NCBI GenBank assembly: GCA_016785015.1
Contig: JADHTJ010000033.1
Location: forward strand, 1-36,978
Direction: 5' to 3'
Length of the DNA stretch: 36,978 nt
Source of the DNA: Anaerolineales bacterium
GTDB lineage: Bacteria > Chloroflexota > Anaerolineae > Anaerolineales > UBA11858
Below the pieces are notes generated by a model. The model saw only the letters and a program-made list of their open reading frames with translations. It made no database searches and had not been told where the DNA came from. The position numbers and the translations under genes are program-made. Below, in pieces: positions 15,543 through 24,526 of the stretch (position 1 is the stretch's first letter; each line of letters begins with the position of its first letter).

Positions 15543-15643
15543 AGGTCTTCTCCTATATGAAATGCAATTTGAACGAATTCAAGACCTTTACTAAGACGAT
15601 TGCAAAAATCGTCAGGGTTGCTATTTGTTAGGGAATGGATCAT
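15539..15643 (-). CDS. Short ORF (34 codons) between hdrB and hdrA
   Basis: In the 114-bp gap between hdrB and hdrA an ATG at 15643 follows AAGGAGG by four bases and opens a 34-residue frame starting MIHSLTNSNPDD and ending QIAFHIGEDL. Its TGA overlaps the hdrA ATG (ATGA), the same coupling seen elsewhere in this operon. A small inverted repeat GACGATT/AATCGTC (15595-15613) lies inside. It resembles nothing I know. It may be a small subunit, or a translated leader that couples HdrA synthesis to HdrB. Real translation is likely but unproven. Confidence 0.45.
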   Translation of the reverse strand: MIHSLTNSNPDDFCNRLSKGLEFVQIAFHIGEDL

Positions 15644-15656
15644 TCGGCCTCCTTCT

Positions 15657-16523
15657 CTAAAACTCGCCAAAGATCGGCGCGGCTGAAACCAATTCCGACC
15701 CAATCCCCAATTTTTTCTTGGGCATTCCTAGAGCAAGACCTAGGAGTTGGGTGAAGTAAGTCACTGGCATATTGAAATCTGTGCCAAATTCTTCGTTGAC
15801 TTGCAGTTGGTAACATTCCAGATTAACCTGACAAAGGGGGCAGGCCGTAGCGATTACGTCTGCTCCACTATCGACTGCATTCTTGAGCAGCACTCGCACC
15901 ATATCTAGTGCAGCCGTACGGCTGGTCATGATTAGCGAACCGCCGCAACAGCGCAATCTCTCGGCGAAATCAACCGCTTCGGCGCCCATGGCTTTGACCA
16001 GATCTTCGAAGAATTGTGGATTCTCGACGTCCTCGCCGTTCTTGCGGGGCCGCACGATTTGGCACCCGTAATAGGGGGCTACTTTAAGTCCTTCAAGCGG
16101 TACCTTGACTTTCTCCTTGATCGCATCAACACCAACTTCATTGACGTAAATATCCATGATGTGATGGACATTGATATCGCCATTGAACTGCAAATCATCT
16201 TCTTCGAGAGCATAATTGATATGCTCGGCGACGTCGGGATCTGCTTTGAAGTATTTATTAGTGGTGTATGCGTTTTTGTAGCAAGCGCTGCATGGAGCAA
16301 CGAGATCCAGGCCTTCTTTCTCGGCCATGGCCAGGTTACGGGCGGTCAGCGTGTAGGCAAGGAGTTGGTCAACATGGAAATAAGTGGTAGCTCCACAGCA
16401 GTTCCAGTCTTCCAGTTCCTGAAGTTCAACGCCTAAAATTTTGGAAGTCTCCACAGATGTTTTGTTATAACTTAGGGCTATTTTTTCAAGGGAACAACCT
16501 GGGAAATAGGCAAATTTTTTCAT
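15657..16523 (-). CDS. hdrB: HdrB, heterodisulfide-reductase-like catalytic subunit
   Basis: This 288-residue protein has two complete CCG domains: C10 (FPGCSLEK), C42-C43-G, C78-x2-C81; and C154 (YYGCQIVRP), C192-C193-G, C228-x2-C231. These match the ligands of the two noncubane [4Fe-4S] clusters of methanogen HdrB, so the disulfide-cleaving site is probably intact. The start overlaps the HdrC stop (ATGA at 16523-16520), so the two are coupled. In bacteria the acceptor may be another disulfide or a protein thiol. Length is normal for HdrB. Confidence 0.95.
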   Translation of the reverse strand: MKKFAYFPGCSLEKIALSYNKTSVETSKILGVELQELEDWNCCGATTYFHVDQLLAYTLTARNLAMAEKEGLDLVAPCSACYKNAYTTNKYFKADPDVAEHINYALEEDDLQFNGDINVHHIMDIYVNEVGVDAIKEKVKVPLEGLKVAPYYGCQIVRPRKNGEDVENPQFFEDLVKAMGAEAVDFAERLRCCGGSLIMTSRTAALDMVRVLLKNAVDSGADVIATACPLCQVNLECYQLQVNEEFGTDFNMPVTYFTQLLGLALGMPKKKLGIGSELVSAAPIFGEF

Positions 16524-17083
16524 TTTTCACCTCCCATGGGGATGATCCTACGGATCACTTTCTTGAAATTATCTAGCCTTTTGATCTTAGTTGGTAGGAC
16601 TGGCATTCTGCCTTTTAGCATCATCTGGGTACCCATATAAGCTTCTTGGAGCACCTCTTTGATGCCCATGCTGAACATGTAGGTTGGTGCCAAGACTGGC
16701 TCGAAGGATCGGCCATTATTGATGATGGTTTTCACGAATGTCTCGGAGAATGTCGGACCAACAAGATCTTCACTGTACGTCTTATGCCAGATGGAATAAC
16801 GCTTGACCGCATACATGGCCTCGGCGATATCGATTTTTGCGGGGCATCTCACAGTGCAGTGATAGCACGATGCACAGAACCAATATGTATTACAGTCCAG
16901 TACATCTTCTTTGAGATTCGCATTAATCATTCCAATCAGCCGCCGGGGTGTTTGATCCATGTAATTAACCACTGGGCATGTGCCCGAGCAAGTTCCACAC
17001 TGAATGCAGTTTTTCAGCGGGCTACCTTGAGAGGCGTACAGCAGGTTGGAAATTTCTTGGCTGAATGTTGGTTTAGCTGCCAT
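16520..17083 (-). CDS. hdrC: HdrC, ferredoxin-like subunit
   Basis: This 187-residue protein has two 4Fe-4S motifs, C26-IQ-C29-GT-C32-SGT-C36-P and C70-AS-C73-YH-C76-TVR-C80-P, as in HdrC, which wires HdrA to HdrB. The C-terminal half is helical with a YMFSMGIKEVLQEAY segment. It is followed by HdrB with a 4-bp overlap and preceded at 9 bp by a lone receiver-domain gene. Length and motifs are normal. Confidence 0.94.
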   Translation of the reverse strand: MAAKPTFSQEISNLLYASQGSPLKNCIQCGTCSGTCPVVNYMDQTPRRLIGMINANLKEDVLDCNTYWFCASCYHCTVRCPAKIDIAEAMYAVKRYSIWHKTYSEDLVGPTFSETFVKTIINNGRSFEPVLAPTYMFSMGIKEVLQEAYMGTQMMLKGRMPVLPTKIKRLDNFKKVIRRIIPMGGEK

Positions 17084-17091
17084 AGCTTTTC

Positions 17092-17505
17092 CTATTTAGC
17101 CTTCTTCTCTTTTGCTTCTTTCAACAGTGCTTCGACTTTTTCGATAAGCAAATCGGGATTCACAGGCTTTTCAAGCAGTTCGTCCGTGGGGAGAATACCT
17201 GGATGCACTGCTTGGCCAGGGAAGAGGAAGGCAATTTGTTCGCGGACGCCGGTAATGATCAACACAGGCATTTCCCGGAGAACCGGATCCTTGTTGATCT
17301 TCCTGGCGACCATTACACCTTCTGCGCCTCGTCCCATCATGATGTCTAGCAGAAGTAGATCGTAGTTGCCTGTTTCCAAAGCTTCAAATCCGTCTTTGGG
17401 GTTGTAGGCAGCATCTACGACGTAGTCTGCTTTTTCGAGGATTGACTTGATCCCATCTACATAATCTGGATCGTCGTCGATGATCAGTAACCTCGTTTGA
17501 GTCAT
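17092..17505 (-). CDS. Single-domain response regulator (REC only)
   Basis: This 137-residue protein has a receiver domain only: the acidic DDD at 10-12, phospho-acceptor Asp54 in LLLLDIMMGRGAEG, Thr in IITGVREQ and the conserved Lys in LLEKPV. No output domain follows, only a Lys/Glu-rich tail. The unusual insert FLFPGQAVHPGILPTDE lies before the Lys. It stands directly upstream of HdrC and downstream of two kinase genes, so it may be a phosphorelay intermediate or bind the Fe-S complex. Confidence 0.9.
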   Translation of the reverse strand: MTQTRLLIIDDDPDYVDGIKSILEKADYVVDAAYNPKDGFEALETGNYDLLLLDIMMGRGAEGVMVARKINKDPVLREMPVLIITGVREQIAFLFPGQAVHPGILPTDELLEKPVNPDLLIEKVEALLKEAKEKKAK

Positions 17506-17552
17506 AGGAACCTCCTTATTCCTTAAGGTATTGCATGCTATTGATAAATTTT

Positions 17553-18650
17553 TTACTCTTCGATAATAGGCAGATGGATTGTGAAAGTGCTACCTTTTCC
17601 TAATTCACTCTCGACACTAATGGATCCATCGTGAGCCTCGATGATCCGCCGGGTTATTGCTAAGCCGACTCCACTCCTCCTTTCACCTTCTACACTTGAT
17701 TTTCCAACATAAAAGTCCTGAAATAGATTGGGTAAATCTTCTTGTGCAATACCAACACCGTTGTCCGTAACCTTGATGTGGATATTGCTCCCGTCTTCAC
17801 TTACAACGACCGAAACATTTCCATCGATGTGAGTGTATTTGACTGCATTGCCAACAATGTTGGCAACTGCTTCCACCAGCGTGCCCTCATCGCCATTGAC
17901 AGGTGACAATTCTTCGGGCAGCGAAGTTTCAATGTCGATGGCTTTGCGGGTGGCATGCTGCTGGGTATTCTCTACAGTTTTCTCGATGACCGTTTTAATA
18001 AATACTGGCTCAAAGTTCTCACGGATAGAACTGATGTCCACTGAGATAGCACGCAGCCAGGTATTAATCAATTTGACTAGGTCACCAATGCGACTTTGCA
18101 ATCGTTTGAACTTCTTCTTTTGTTTGTCGGATAATAAATCTTCTAAGTCGCCAGCAAGAACATACAGGTTTGTTTGCACCGCGCCCAAAGGAGATTTTAA
18201 TTCGTGCGAGACGATGGCTGCGAAATGTTCTCGAAGCATCTCTTTCTCTCGGCGTAGGGCAATGGTTTCTAGTGCAAACTTCCTTCGTTCCAAGCCTCTC
18301 TGGGTGATCAATCGCAGTTGGTCAGGCGTAAACGGTTTGGGAAGAAAATCGTACGACCCTTTTTTCATGGCATCCACGGCCGAATCAACCGTAGCAAAAC
18401 CTGTAATCACGATGGTCACAATTGTGGGGTCGAAGGTGTGGATTTTCTCTAGAACCTCGAAACCAGAAAGTCCGGGCATTTTCAAATCCACAAATGTCAG
18501 GTCTGGCAGAAAATCTTCCAACATATCTAAACCTAATTGCCCATTTTCGGCAGTTTTGATGTTGTAATTACTTTTTGCTAAGATCTGGATGCAGGAATCG
18601 CGAACGATTTCCTCGTCATCGATGATCAGAATTTTGGGTATTTCATCCAT
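17553..18650 (-). CDS. Hybrid response regulator-histidine kinase (REC-HisKA-HATPase)
   Basis: This 365-residue protein has an N-terminal receiver (DD at 11-12, Asp55 in LTFVDLKMPG, Lys in FLPKPF), a linker, a HisKA box with His149 (AAIVSHELKSPLGAV), and an HATPase with VGNAVKYTH, DNGVGI and RSGVGLAI. No membrane segment is present, so it is cytosolic and its input is phosphorylation of the REC domain. It overlaps the upstream sensor kinase by 8 bp, which points to one phosphorelay. Confidence 0.92.
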   Translation of the reverse strand: MDEIPKILIIDDEEIVRDSCIQILAKSNYNIKTAENGQLGLDMLEDFLPDLTFVDLKMPGLSGFEVLEKIHTFDPTIVTIVITGFATVDSAVDAMKKGSYDFLPKPFTPDQLRLITQRGLERRKFALETIALRREKEMLREHFAAIVSHELKSPLGAVQTNLYVLAGDLEDLLSDKQKKKFKRLQSRIGDLVKLINTWLRAISVDISSIRENFEPVFIKTVIEKTVENTQQHATRKAIDIETSLPEELSPVNGDEGTLVEAVANIVGNAVKYTHIDGNVSVVVSEDGSNIHIKVTDNGVGIAQEDLPNLFQDFYVGKSSVEGERRSGVGLAITRRIIEAHDGSISVESELGKGSTFTIHLPIIEE

Positions 18651-20652
18651 TACTAGGGTTGTCTCCGTTTACGTTTACCGGTAATGCCACGATGAAAGTC
18701 GTCCCATTGCCGAGTTCACTTTCGACAGTTAATGTTCCTTTGTGGCCTTTGACAATGCCGTAGCTGATTGCCAAACCCAGGCCCGTTCCATGTCCAACGT
18801 CCTTTGTTGTGAAGAAAGGATCGAAGATCTTTTTGAGATTTTCTTTACTAATACCTGGTCCTGTATCCGAGAAGGCTATCTCGATGCTGTCTTTGCGAAT
18901 ACTGTACCTGGTGCTGATATTCAAATGCCCGCTGCCCTCCATGGCTTCGGCAGCGTTGACGATCATATTGATGAAAACCCGTTCGACTTGTGCAGCGTCG
19001 ATGATCGGCATGGGCAGGTCTTCCTGAAAGTGTTTTACAACCTCGATATTGTGAAAGAGCGCCTGATGCTCCACCAGCGAGACACATTCATGGAGCACTT
19101 CGTGAACGTTACAGTAGGTTTTGTCTGGTTTTCTCTGGCGAGCAAAATCCAACAGGCCGCGGATAATATCTCTACAACGATTAGCTTGTCCGACGATTTT
19201 TTCTAACGAGAATTGTGTCGTCGCGTCCTTACAATCATCATCTTCGAGCAGCAAGTGTGAAAAAGTCAGAATGCCTTGGAGTGGATTGTTCAGCTCGTGA
19301 GCGATGTTGGCTGACAATTGGCCGACCAGGGCTAATCTCTCCGATTCCATGATCCGCTGCGTTGTGAATTCCTTGAGTTGTTCGTCGCGCCTCTTGAGTG
19401 CCTGTGCCATAGCGTTGAAAGAATCTGCCAAATAGCGCAGTTCGTCATTCGTCGTAATGGAAACCTGAGCATCAAGATTGCCTTTGGCCACTTGCTGTGA
19501 TGCCGATACCAATTTGTTGATCGGAACCAGCAGCCGTTCGCCAACGAAATATGCGACCGTCATGGTAATCACTGCGCCGATGATGCTGATGGTCAGGAAG
19601 GTGAAAACCGTTTGTTGTTGGATATCGGAATATTTTTGCTCCAAAATTCCAACGTACAAAATCCCGATGATGCGGTCGTAAACATCCCGAATGGGTTCAT
19701 ATGCAGTGATATACCAACTATTGACCACATAAGCCCGATCGATCCAGGGTTCACCTTGCACAATGACCTGGTTGTAAACCTCTTCTGAGACTCGAGTGCC
19801 AATTGCTCTCGAACCGTCTACATTGCGGACATTGGTGGAAATTCGCAGATCATCTTGGAAGATGGTTGCTGTGCCAATATCCCGTCCTTCATATTTCACG
19901 TTCTCATAGACAGTCTGTTTTACTTTGTCAACGATCTTGAAGTTTCTGTTGAGCAGCACGCCGCCATAAACTACACCAACAAGATGACCATTTGTGTCAT
20001 GGATGGGGGCGGCGGCTTTTAGCATCATTCCCGCAGTCTCTTCCGATTCTTCGCGTACTCGAGCCAATGGCGTATCAATGAATTGGAAATGTGCTTTTTC
20101 TGCCAGGAGTAAAGATTCTTTGGCTAAATCCTCGGCAGATACGATGATGGTTGCAGCAACAGATTCATCTTGTGAGAGTACCGCCTGGATCATCTCATCG
20201 CTACCCTGGTTATCTCCCAAAGATTGGGGATTTCCTGTCCGGACTACCACATACCCGTATTTATCGGTGACGGAAATGAAGTCCAGATCAGCTTCTTCCT
20301 GGATATGGCAAAGCTCTTTTTCAGCGGCTTCGAAATATCCCGTGCTTAGGGCATCTCTGAGGAAGAACCGTTCAGCGGTGAGGCTAACCACATCGTCGAT
20401 ATGAGTCAGATTGCTGAGATAGATTTCTCTGGCGGCATTGAGATCGTTGCGTACTTTCTCTTGTGCCTCATTGAGGATAAGGTTGTTTATCAAGCGGATA
20501 CCAAAAACCATAAAAACTATGCTGATGAGTACAATGACCAACAGAAAACTTAATATAAGTTTTGTGGCAATGGCGACCTTGATCTGGCGCGGGTGTTTAA
20601 TGGTTATCCATCCCCAACGCTTTTTCATAGATGCCGCTTTGGCTTCAGCCAT
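18643..20652 (-). CDS. Membrane sensor histidine kinase (cache-HAMP-HisKA-HATPase)
   Basis: This 669-residue protein has TM1 at about 32-52, a large extracytoplasmic region (60-345) resembling fused single-cache domains (ending in [20 protein letters not shown]), TM2 at about 350-372, HAMP (373-425), a HisKA box with His452 ([17 protein letters not shown]) and an HATPase with [16 protein letters not shown] and [20 protein letters not shown] precedes the ATG. Cache domains sense small molecules outside the membrane, so the operon may answer to an external nutrient or acceptor. It lies 43 bp downstream of the membrane Fe-S oxidoreductase gene and overlaps the next gene by 8 bp. Confidence 0.93.
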   Translation of the reverse strand: MAEAKAASMKKRWGWITIKHPRQIKVAIATKLILSFLLVIVLISIVFMVFGIRLINNLILNEAQEKVRNDLNAAREIYLSNLTHIDDVVSLTAERFFLRDALSTGYFEAAEKELCHIQEEADLDFISVTDKYGYVVVRTGNPQSLGDNQGSDEMIQAVLSQDESVAATIIVSAEDLAKESLLLAEKAHFQFIDTPLARVREESEETAGMMLKAAAPIHDTNGHLVGVVYGGVLLNRNFKIVDKVKQTVYENVKYEGRDIGTATIFQDDLRISTNVRNVDGSRAIGTRVSEEVYNQVIVQGEPWIDRAYVVNSWYITAYEPIRDVYDRIIGILYVGILEQKYSDIQQQTVFTFLTISIIGAVITMTVAYFVGERLLVPINKLVSASQQVAKGNLDAQVSITTNDELRYLADSFNAMAQALKRRDEQLKEFTTQRIMESERLALVGQLSANIAHELNNPLQGILTFSHLLLEDDDCKDATTQFSLEKIVGQANRCRDIIRGLLDFARQRKPDKTYCNVHEVLHECVSLVEHQALFHNIEVVKHFQEDLPMPIIDAAQVERVFINMIVNAAEAMEGSGHLNISTRYSIRKDSIEIAFSDTGPGISKENLKKIFDPFFTTKDVGHGTGLGLAISYGIVKGHKGTLTVESELGNGTTFIVALPVNVNGDNPSNG

Positions 20653-20695
20653 TTTCGGTTTTTCCTGTGAATAACAACCTTATCTTATTCAATTG

Positions 20696-22726
20696 TTAAA
20701 GTGCTTCGTGTACTAACTCGATTAAGTCTTTGACAACGATTTGATCTTCTTGACCGGTGGTTTTGACTGCATCGGCATACATAGTGACATCTTTGGGGCA
20801 GGCCACGATGAATGTGTCCACGCCATCCAGGGAAACCGCCTCGTTGATGCGTGATTCGCTGGGACGTTGCTCGATTTCACCTTCTTCCATCCAGATGCGT
20901 CCACCGCCTGCACCGCAGCAGAAACCTTGATCGCGGTTGCGGGGCATTTCGACGATCTCACAGCCTGTGGCCTCGATCACGCGCCTCGGCGCGTCGTAGA
21001 TTCCGTTATAGCGGCCCAGGTAACAAGGATCGTGATAAGTAACTTTGTAACCCAACTTCTTGCTGAACTTGAGCTGACCTGAAGCGATCATTTGATCCAA
21101 CAATTCGCTGTAATGCAATACTTTCCATTCACCATTTCCATTGGATGGATATTCGTGCTTCAGGGTGTTGTAGGTGTGGGGGTCAGTCGTGACAATGGCG
21201 CCGAATTTGCTTCGGCTGAGCGCTTTGAGATTTTTCTCCATCAACATTTCGAAGAGACCCTCTTCGCCCACGCGGCGGACATCGTTACCGGAGTGGTTCT
21301 CGCCTTTATAGAGGATGCCGAAATCGAGTTCGGTTTTCTGGAAGACAGCCGCGGTTTTCAGTGTTATGTCACTCAGAGTGGGGCTGTAAGAAGCATAGTC
21401 GCCCACAAACCACAGGTATTCGACCTCTTCTCTGCCGGCGTCTTTAATTTTGGGTTCAACTCCTTTTGCCCATCGGGTTCGCATGCGGTCCGATTTACCA
21501 AAGGAGTTGCCGTAGCGTCCCAAGTTGGATAGAGCAGTCTGGAGTTCCGCGTCGACCGCGCCTTCAATGACCAGATGTCGGCGCATATCCACAATGGTGT
21601 CGACATGTTCGATAAGCACCGGGCAGACTCCAACGCATGCGCCGCAGGTGGTGCATGACCAAAGAACTTCTTCTTCGATTTTCTCGCCGACCAAAGCGGG
21701 GGCGTCGCCGTTGCCGCCCATAACCGCAGCCGCAATTATTGCGGCCGCGTCCGAGCGTAGAGCATCTCGAATGCCAAGGATCAACTCCTTGGGGTTGAGA
21801 GGTGTGCCAGCCGCAAAGGCGGGGCATGCATCTTGGCAGCGTCCGCATTCGGTGCAGGCATCACCATCGAGCAGTTGCTTCCAACTCAAATCGCTCAGTT
21901 TGCTGGTGTAAATTTGACCCCCATCTGCTGTCAGCGCAATCGGAGCCAACTCTCCAAAGGGACGGTCCAACTTGGAGAAGAACATATTCAGCGGACCGGT
22001 CAGTCCATGAAGCAGTGTGCCTACCGGGAGTGAAATGATCGTTCCGGCCACAGTCACCAGATGGAAGAGCCACACGCCCAAATGCCAGTTGATCAAAGTG
22101 GTATCTGAAGCCCCCATGGCAATCCATAGTTGGGCAACCACCCAACCGGCAGGAGAAGACCAAGCCATAGCGGGTTGGTCAACAGCCAGTCTGAAAGATT
22201 CTGTCAGCAGGCCGCCTATCACGATCACAGTGATCATCACAAGCGTACGGGTGAAACCGGGATCAAGTGTCAGGCGCTTGGGTTTCTGGAAGTAACGGCG
22301 ATAAATGGCCATCCCAGCACCAACAAAGAAAATGATGGTGAAGATGTCCAAAATGAACTTGTAGGCAACTAATACATTGCCTTCCAAGAATTTGAACCAG
22401 TGATCGTCGATGGTCGCCAGCGCTGTACCCAGGAAGAAGATGAAATACGCCCAGGCAATGATCACATGCATGGTGCCAGGGATGCGATCTTTCAGAACTT
22501 TTGTCTGCACGATTCCATATTTGATAAAGTTCCAAAGGCGAATATGTAACTTATCCCAACGGCGCTCTGCACGACCGACTTTCCACCACACACTTGCAAC
22601 GCGGTAGAAGCGGTAGAGCATGATCAAGGCGGATGCGAACATGATTGTATAGACAATCACGAAGGGTTCAATCTCAACTCCGAACCAAACATGGGGAATT
22701 TCCCAGTAATGTGCTCGTTCAGGCAT
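20696..22726 (-). CDS. ETF-linked membrane Fe-S oxidoreductase (DUF224/CCG; ETF:menaquinone oxidoreductase-like)
   Basis: This 676-residue protein has the same build as the HdrDE-like protein at 3425-5326: an N-terminal membrane cytochrome-b-like domain (about six helices in the first 260 residues), ferredoxin motifs CTECGRCQDACP and CTTCGACVGVCP, then CCG domains. Only the C-terminal CCG is complete (HDPCYLGRYN, FCCGAGGGR, CPKD in place of CPxC). In the first, the expected Cys positions read VGDYASY, ENHSGND and TTDPHTYN, so its cluster is lost. Genes for EtfA and EtfB lie directly upstream. The arrangement matches the known DUF224 partners that pass EtfAB electrons to methylmenaquinone. GGAGATAAACG before the ATG is identical to that of the FrhB-like gene. 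Confidence 0.85.
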   Translation of the reverse strand: MPERAHYWEIPHVWFGVEIEPFVIVYTIMFASALIMLYRFYRVASVWWKVGRAERRWDKLHIRLWNFIKYGIVQTKVLKDRIPGTMHVIIAWAYFIFFLGTALATIDDHWFKFLEGNVLVAYKFILDIFTIIFFVGAGMAIYRRYFQKPKRLTLDPGFTRTLVMITVIVIGGLLTESFRLAVDQPAMAWSSPAGWVVAQLWIAMGASDTTLINWHLGVWLFHLVTVAGTIISLPVGTLLHGLTGPLNMFFSKLDRPFGELAPIALTADGGQIYTSKLSDLSWKQLLDGDACTECGRCQDACPAFAAGTPLNPKELILGIRDALRSDAAAIIAAAVMGGNGDAPALVGEKIEEEVLWSCTTCGACVGVCPVLIEHVDTIVDMRRHLVIEGAVDAELQTALSNLGRYGNSFGKSDRMRTRWAKGVEPKIKDAGREEVEYLWFVGDYASYSPTLSDITLKTAAVFQKTELDFGILYKGENHSGNDVRRVGEEGLFEMLMEKNLKALSRSKFGAIVTTDPHTYNTLKHEYPSNGNGEWKVLHYSELLDQMIASGQLKFSKKLGYKVTYHDPCYLGRYNGIYDAPRRVIEATGCEIVEMPRNRDQGFCCGAGGGRIWMEEGEIEQRPSESRINEAVSLDGVDTFIVACPKDVTMYADAVKTTGQEDQIVVKDLIELVHEAL

Positions 22727-22739
22727 CGTTTATCTCCCT

Positions 22740-23687
22740 CTATGCATCTTCCAGTGCTTCGAGCAGACAATCGATCAGATCAAAGAGATCGACTTCTGCA
22801 CCATATTTTGCGATGTCGAAGATGGGCGCGCCAGGATCGATGTTGACGGCGATAATGTTTTCTGCGTCTGCCATGCCTTCTACGTGTTCAGGGGCACCAC
22901 TGATACCCAGGGCAAGATAGAGCTTGGGCTTCACCAGTTGCCCAGATTTTCCTACCATTCTCGGTGTAGGCAGCCAACCCTGGTCTACTACGGGGCGGGA
23001 AGCACATACGGCTCCATCCATTAATTCGGCTAACTCTTCAGCCAGTTCGATATTGTCCTCGGTTTGGATGCCGCGTCCGATGGCGATGAGCACGTTTTCA
23101 GTGGTGATATCCACATCGGCAACTTCGGGTTCGATATACTCTCTCAGAGTGACTTTCAAGTCAGCCACGTTCACAGAGACGGGCGTGACCTCAGGGGAAC
23201 CACCCTGACCTTCTTCGGGCTTGTAGCCGCCTGGGATCACCGTAATGATGGTGGTCATGTCGGCCAGTTCGCTCTCGGCCATGATCTTCCCGCCGCAGAT
23301 CTGACTGACAACTTTGCCATCAGCGATCTTCAGACAGGAACTCACCATAGGAAAGTCGAGGCGAGCAGAGAGCACGCCGGCAACGTCTGTGCCAATGGTT
23401 GTGCTGCCGAAAAATACCGCTCGAGGTTCATTCTCACTGATCAAACCGGCGAGAGCTTTTGTATAGGCATCGGAACTGAACTCAGCTAAAGCCGGATCAT
23501 CCCCATACAATACTTTGTCTGCGACCATGTTATCGGCCAACGCTTGTGCGTCGTTCCCCAGCAAAACCCCCACGACTTCTCCCCCCGTTTCCTGGGCCAG
23601 ATCATGTGCTGCGGCCAGCATGATGTAGGAGATATCAGCAACTTGCTCGCGTACGTGTTCGATTACTACATAGATGTCGTTATTCAT
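22740..23687 (-). CDS. etfA: Electron transfer flavoprotein alpha subunit
   Basis: This 315-residue protein has the C-terminal FAD domain of EtfA: ASRPVVDQGWLP (about 235-246), VGKSGQLVKPKLYLALGISG and GMADAENIIAVNIDPGAPIFD, all conserved blocks of the family. The N-terminal Rossmann-like part starts MNNDIYVVIEHVREQVADIS. It forms a heterodimer with EtfB (encoded 13 bp upstream) and would carry electrons from acyl-CoA dehydrogenases or NADH to the membrane oxidoreductase encoded next. Whether it bifurcates cannot be settled from motifs alone. GGAGG lies before the ATG. Confidence 0.95.
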   Translation of the reverse strand: MNNDIYVVIEHVREQVADISYIMLAAAHDLAQETGGEVVGVLLGNDAQALADNMVADKVLYGDDPALAEFSSDAYTKALAGLISENEPRAVFFGSTTIGTDVAGVLSARLDFPMVSSCLKIADGKVVSQICGGKIMAESELADMTTIITVIPGGYKPEEGQGGSPEVTPVSVNVADLKVTLREYIEPEVADVDITTENVLIAIGRGIQTEDNIELAEELAELMDGAVCASRPVVDQGWLPTPRMVGKSGQLVKPKLYLALGISGAPEHVEGMADAENIIAVNIDPGAPIFDIAKYGAEVDLFDLIDCLLEALEDA

Positions 23688-23700
23688 CGCTCTCCTCCTC

Positions 23701-24468
23701 TCACATCACGCCAATTTCTTTGAAAATTTCCACCAGCTTGGTGGCAATTTCTTCTTCGTCGCCTTCGAGCATTTCTGCTCGCTCGGCAGCTTCGGGTAGA
23801 TACATGCTGTTGATTTCCAGCCCCCCGCTGGTGTCCAGGTCGCCTGCATCTGCTTCATCGATGGAAGCTTCCTTCATCATTTGGCGTACTTTGCTAACAG
23901 CCACATAGCGGGGCGGTTCTTCTGCGGCTTGTATGCCCAGTACGGCAGGTAAAGTCACTTCCATTTCGGCGATTAGGCCGCCGGGATATTCTTTTTGCAC
24001 AATGGCTTTGTCGCCTTCAAGGCTTAGTCCAGCAACATAGCCAACATATGCCATGCCTAAATATTCGGCCAGGTAAGGGCCAACCGAACCATCTAAGTCA
24101 TCGTTTCCCTGAACTCCCGTCAGGATGAGATCGGGCCCTACTTCTTTGGCGGCATTGGCAAAAGCTCGGGCTAGTGCATGGTTGTTGGTACCTTCTTCAA
24201 AATCTCCAATGAGCTTGATGATTCGGTCAGCGCCTTTTGCGGCTGCAGTGAATAGCACATCATCCATCCCCTCTTGGTCGGGGGCGATGACGGTCACCTC
24301 ACCTCCACTACGTTCTTTCAATAGAATGGCTTGCTCGATAGCGTGGTCGTCGAATTCGTTGATGATCAAGCGCAACCAGGCCATATCCAAAGCAGTACCG
24401 CTTTCAGCGATCTCGAGTTCTTCGACGAGGTCTGGTACAAGTTTGACTGGAACCATGATGTGCGTCAT
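23701..24468 (-). CDS. etfB: Electron transfer flavoprotein beta subunit
   Basis: This 255-residue protein starts with VPVKLVPD, has the INEFDDHAIEQAILLKE block (about 36-52), the VQGNDDLDGSVGPYLAEYLG segment of the AMP/FAD-binding loop, and LPAVLGIQAAEEPPRYVAVSK. These place it in EtfB. The tail ends in an acidic region before IFKEIGVM. The start has AGGAGAC upstream, just downstream of two small hairpins (24484-24517). It pairs with EtfA. Confidence 0.94.
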   Translation of the reverse strand: MTHIMVPVKLVPDLVEELEIAESGTALDMAWLRLIINEFDDHAIEQAILLKERSGGEVTVIAPDQEGMDDVLFTAAAKGADRIIKLIGDFEEGTNNHALARAFANAAKEVGPDLILTGVQGNDDLDGSVGPYLAEYLGMAYVGYVAGLSLEGDKAIVQKEYPGGLIAEMEVTLPAVLGIQAAEEPPRYVAVSKVRQMMKEASIDEADAGDLDTSGGLEINSMYLPEAAERAEMLEGDEEEIATKLVEIFKEIGVM

Positions 24469-24483
24469 GCTGTGTCTCCTTAC

Positions 24484-24517
24484 TTCAGCTCTGCTGAAAC
24501 CCCGTAATACGCGGGGT
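24484..24517 (-). promoter_or_regulatory. Two tandem hairpins just before etfB
   Basis: TTCAGC-TCT-GCTGAA (24484-24498) and ACCCCG-N7-CGGGGT (24499-24517) adjoin each other with no gap and lie a few bases upstream of the etfB Shine-Dalgarno. Neither is followed by a T-run, so they are more likely RNA processing or stability elements, or a small dispersed repeat, than a terminator. Confidence 0.45.
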
Positions 24518-24526
24518 CTAAATTGG

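Noticed and set aside
17833..18567. 244-codon frame opposite the hybrid kinase
   Set aside because: The kinase and receiver motifs on the minus strand explain the region; the plus frame shows low-complexity Ser/Arg composition.
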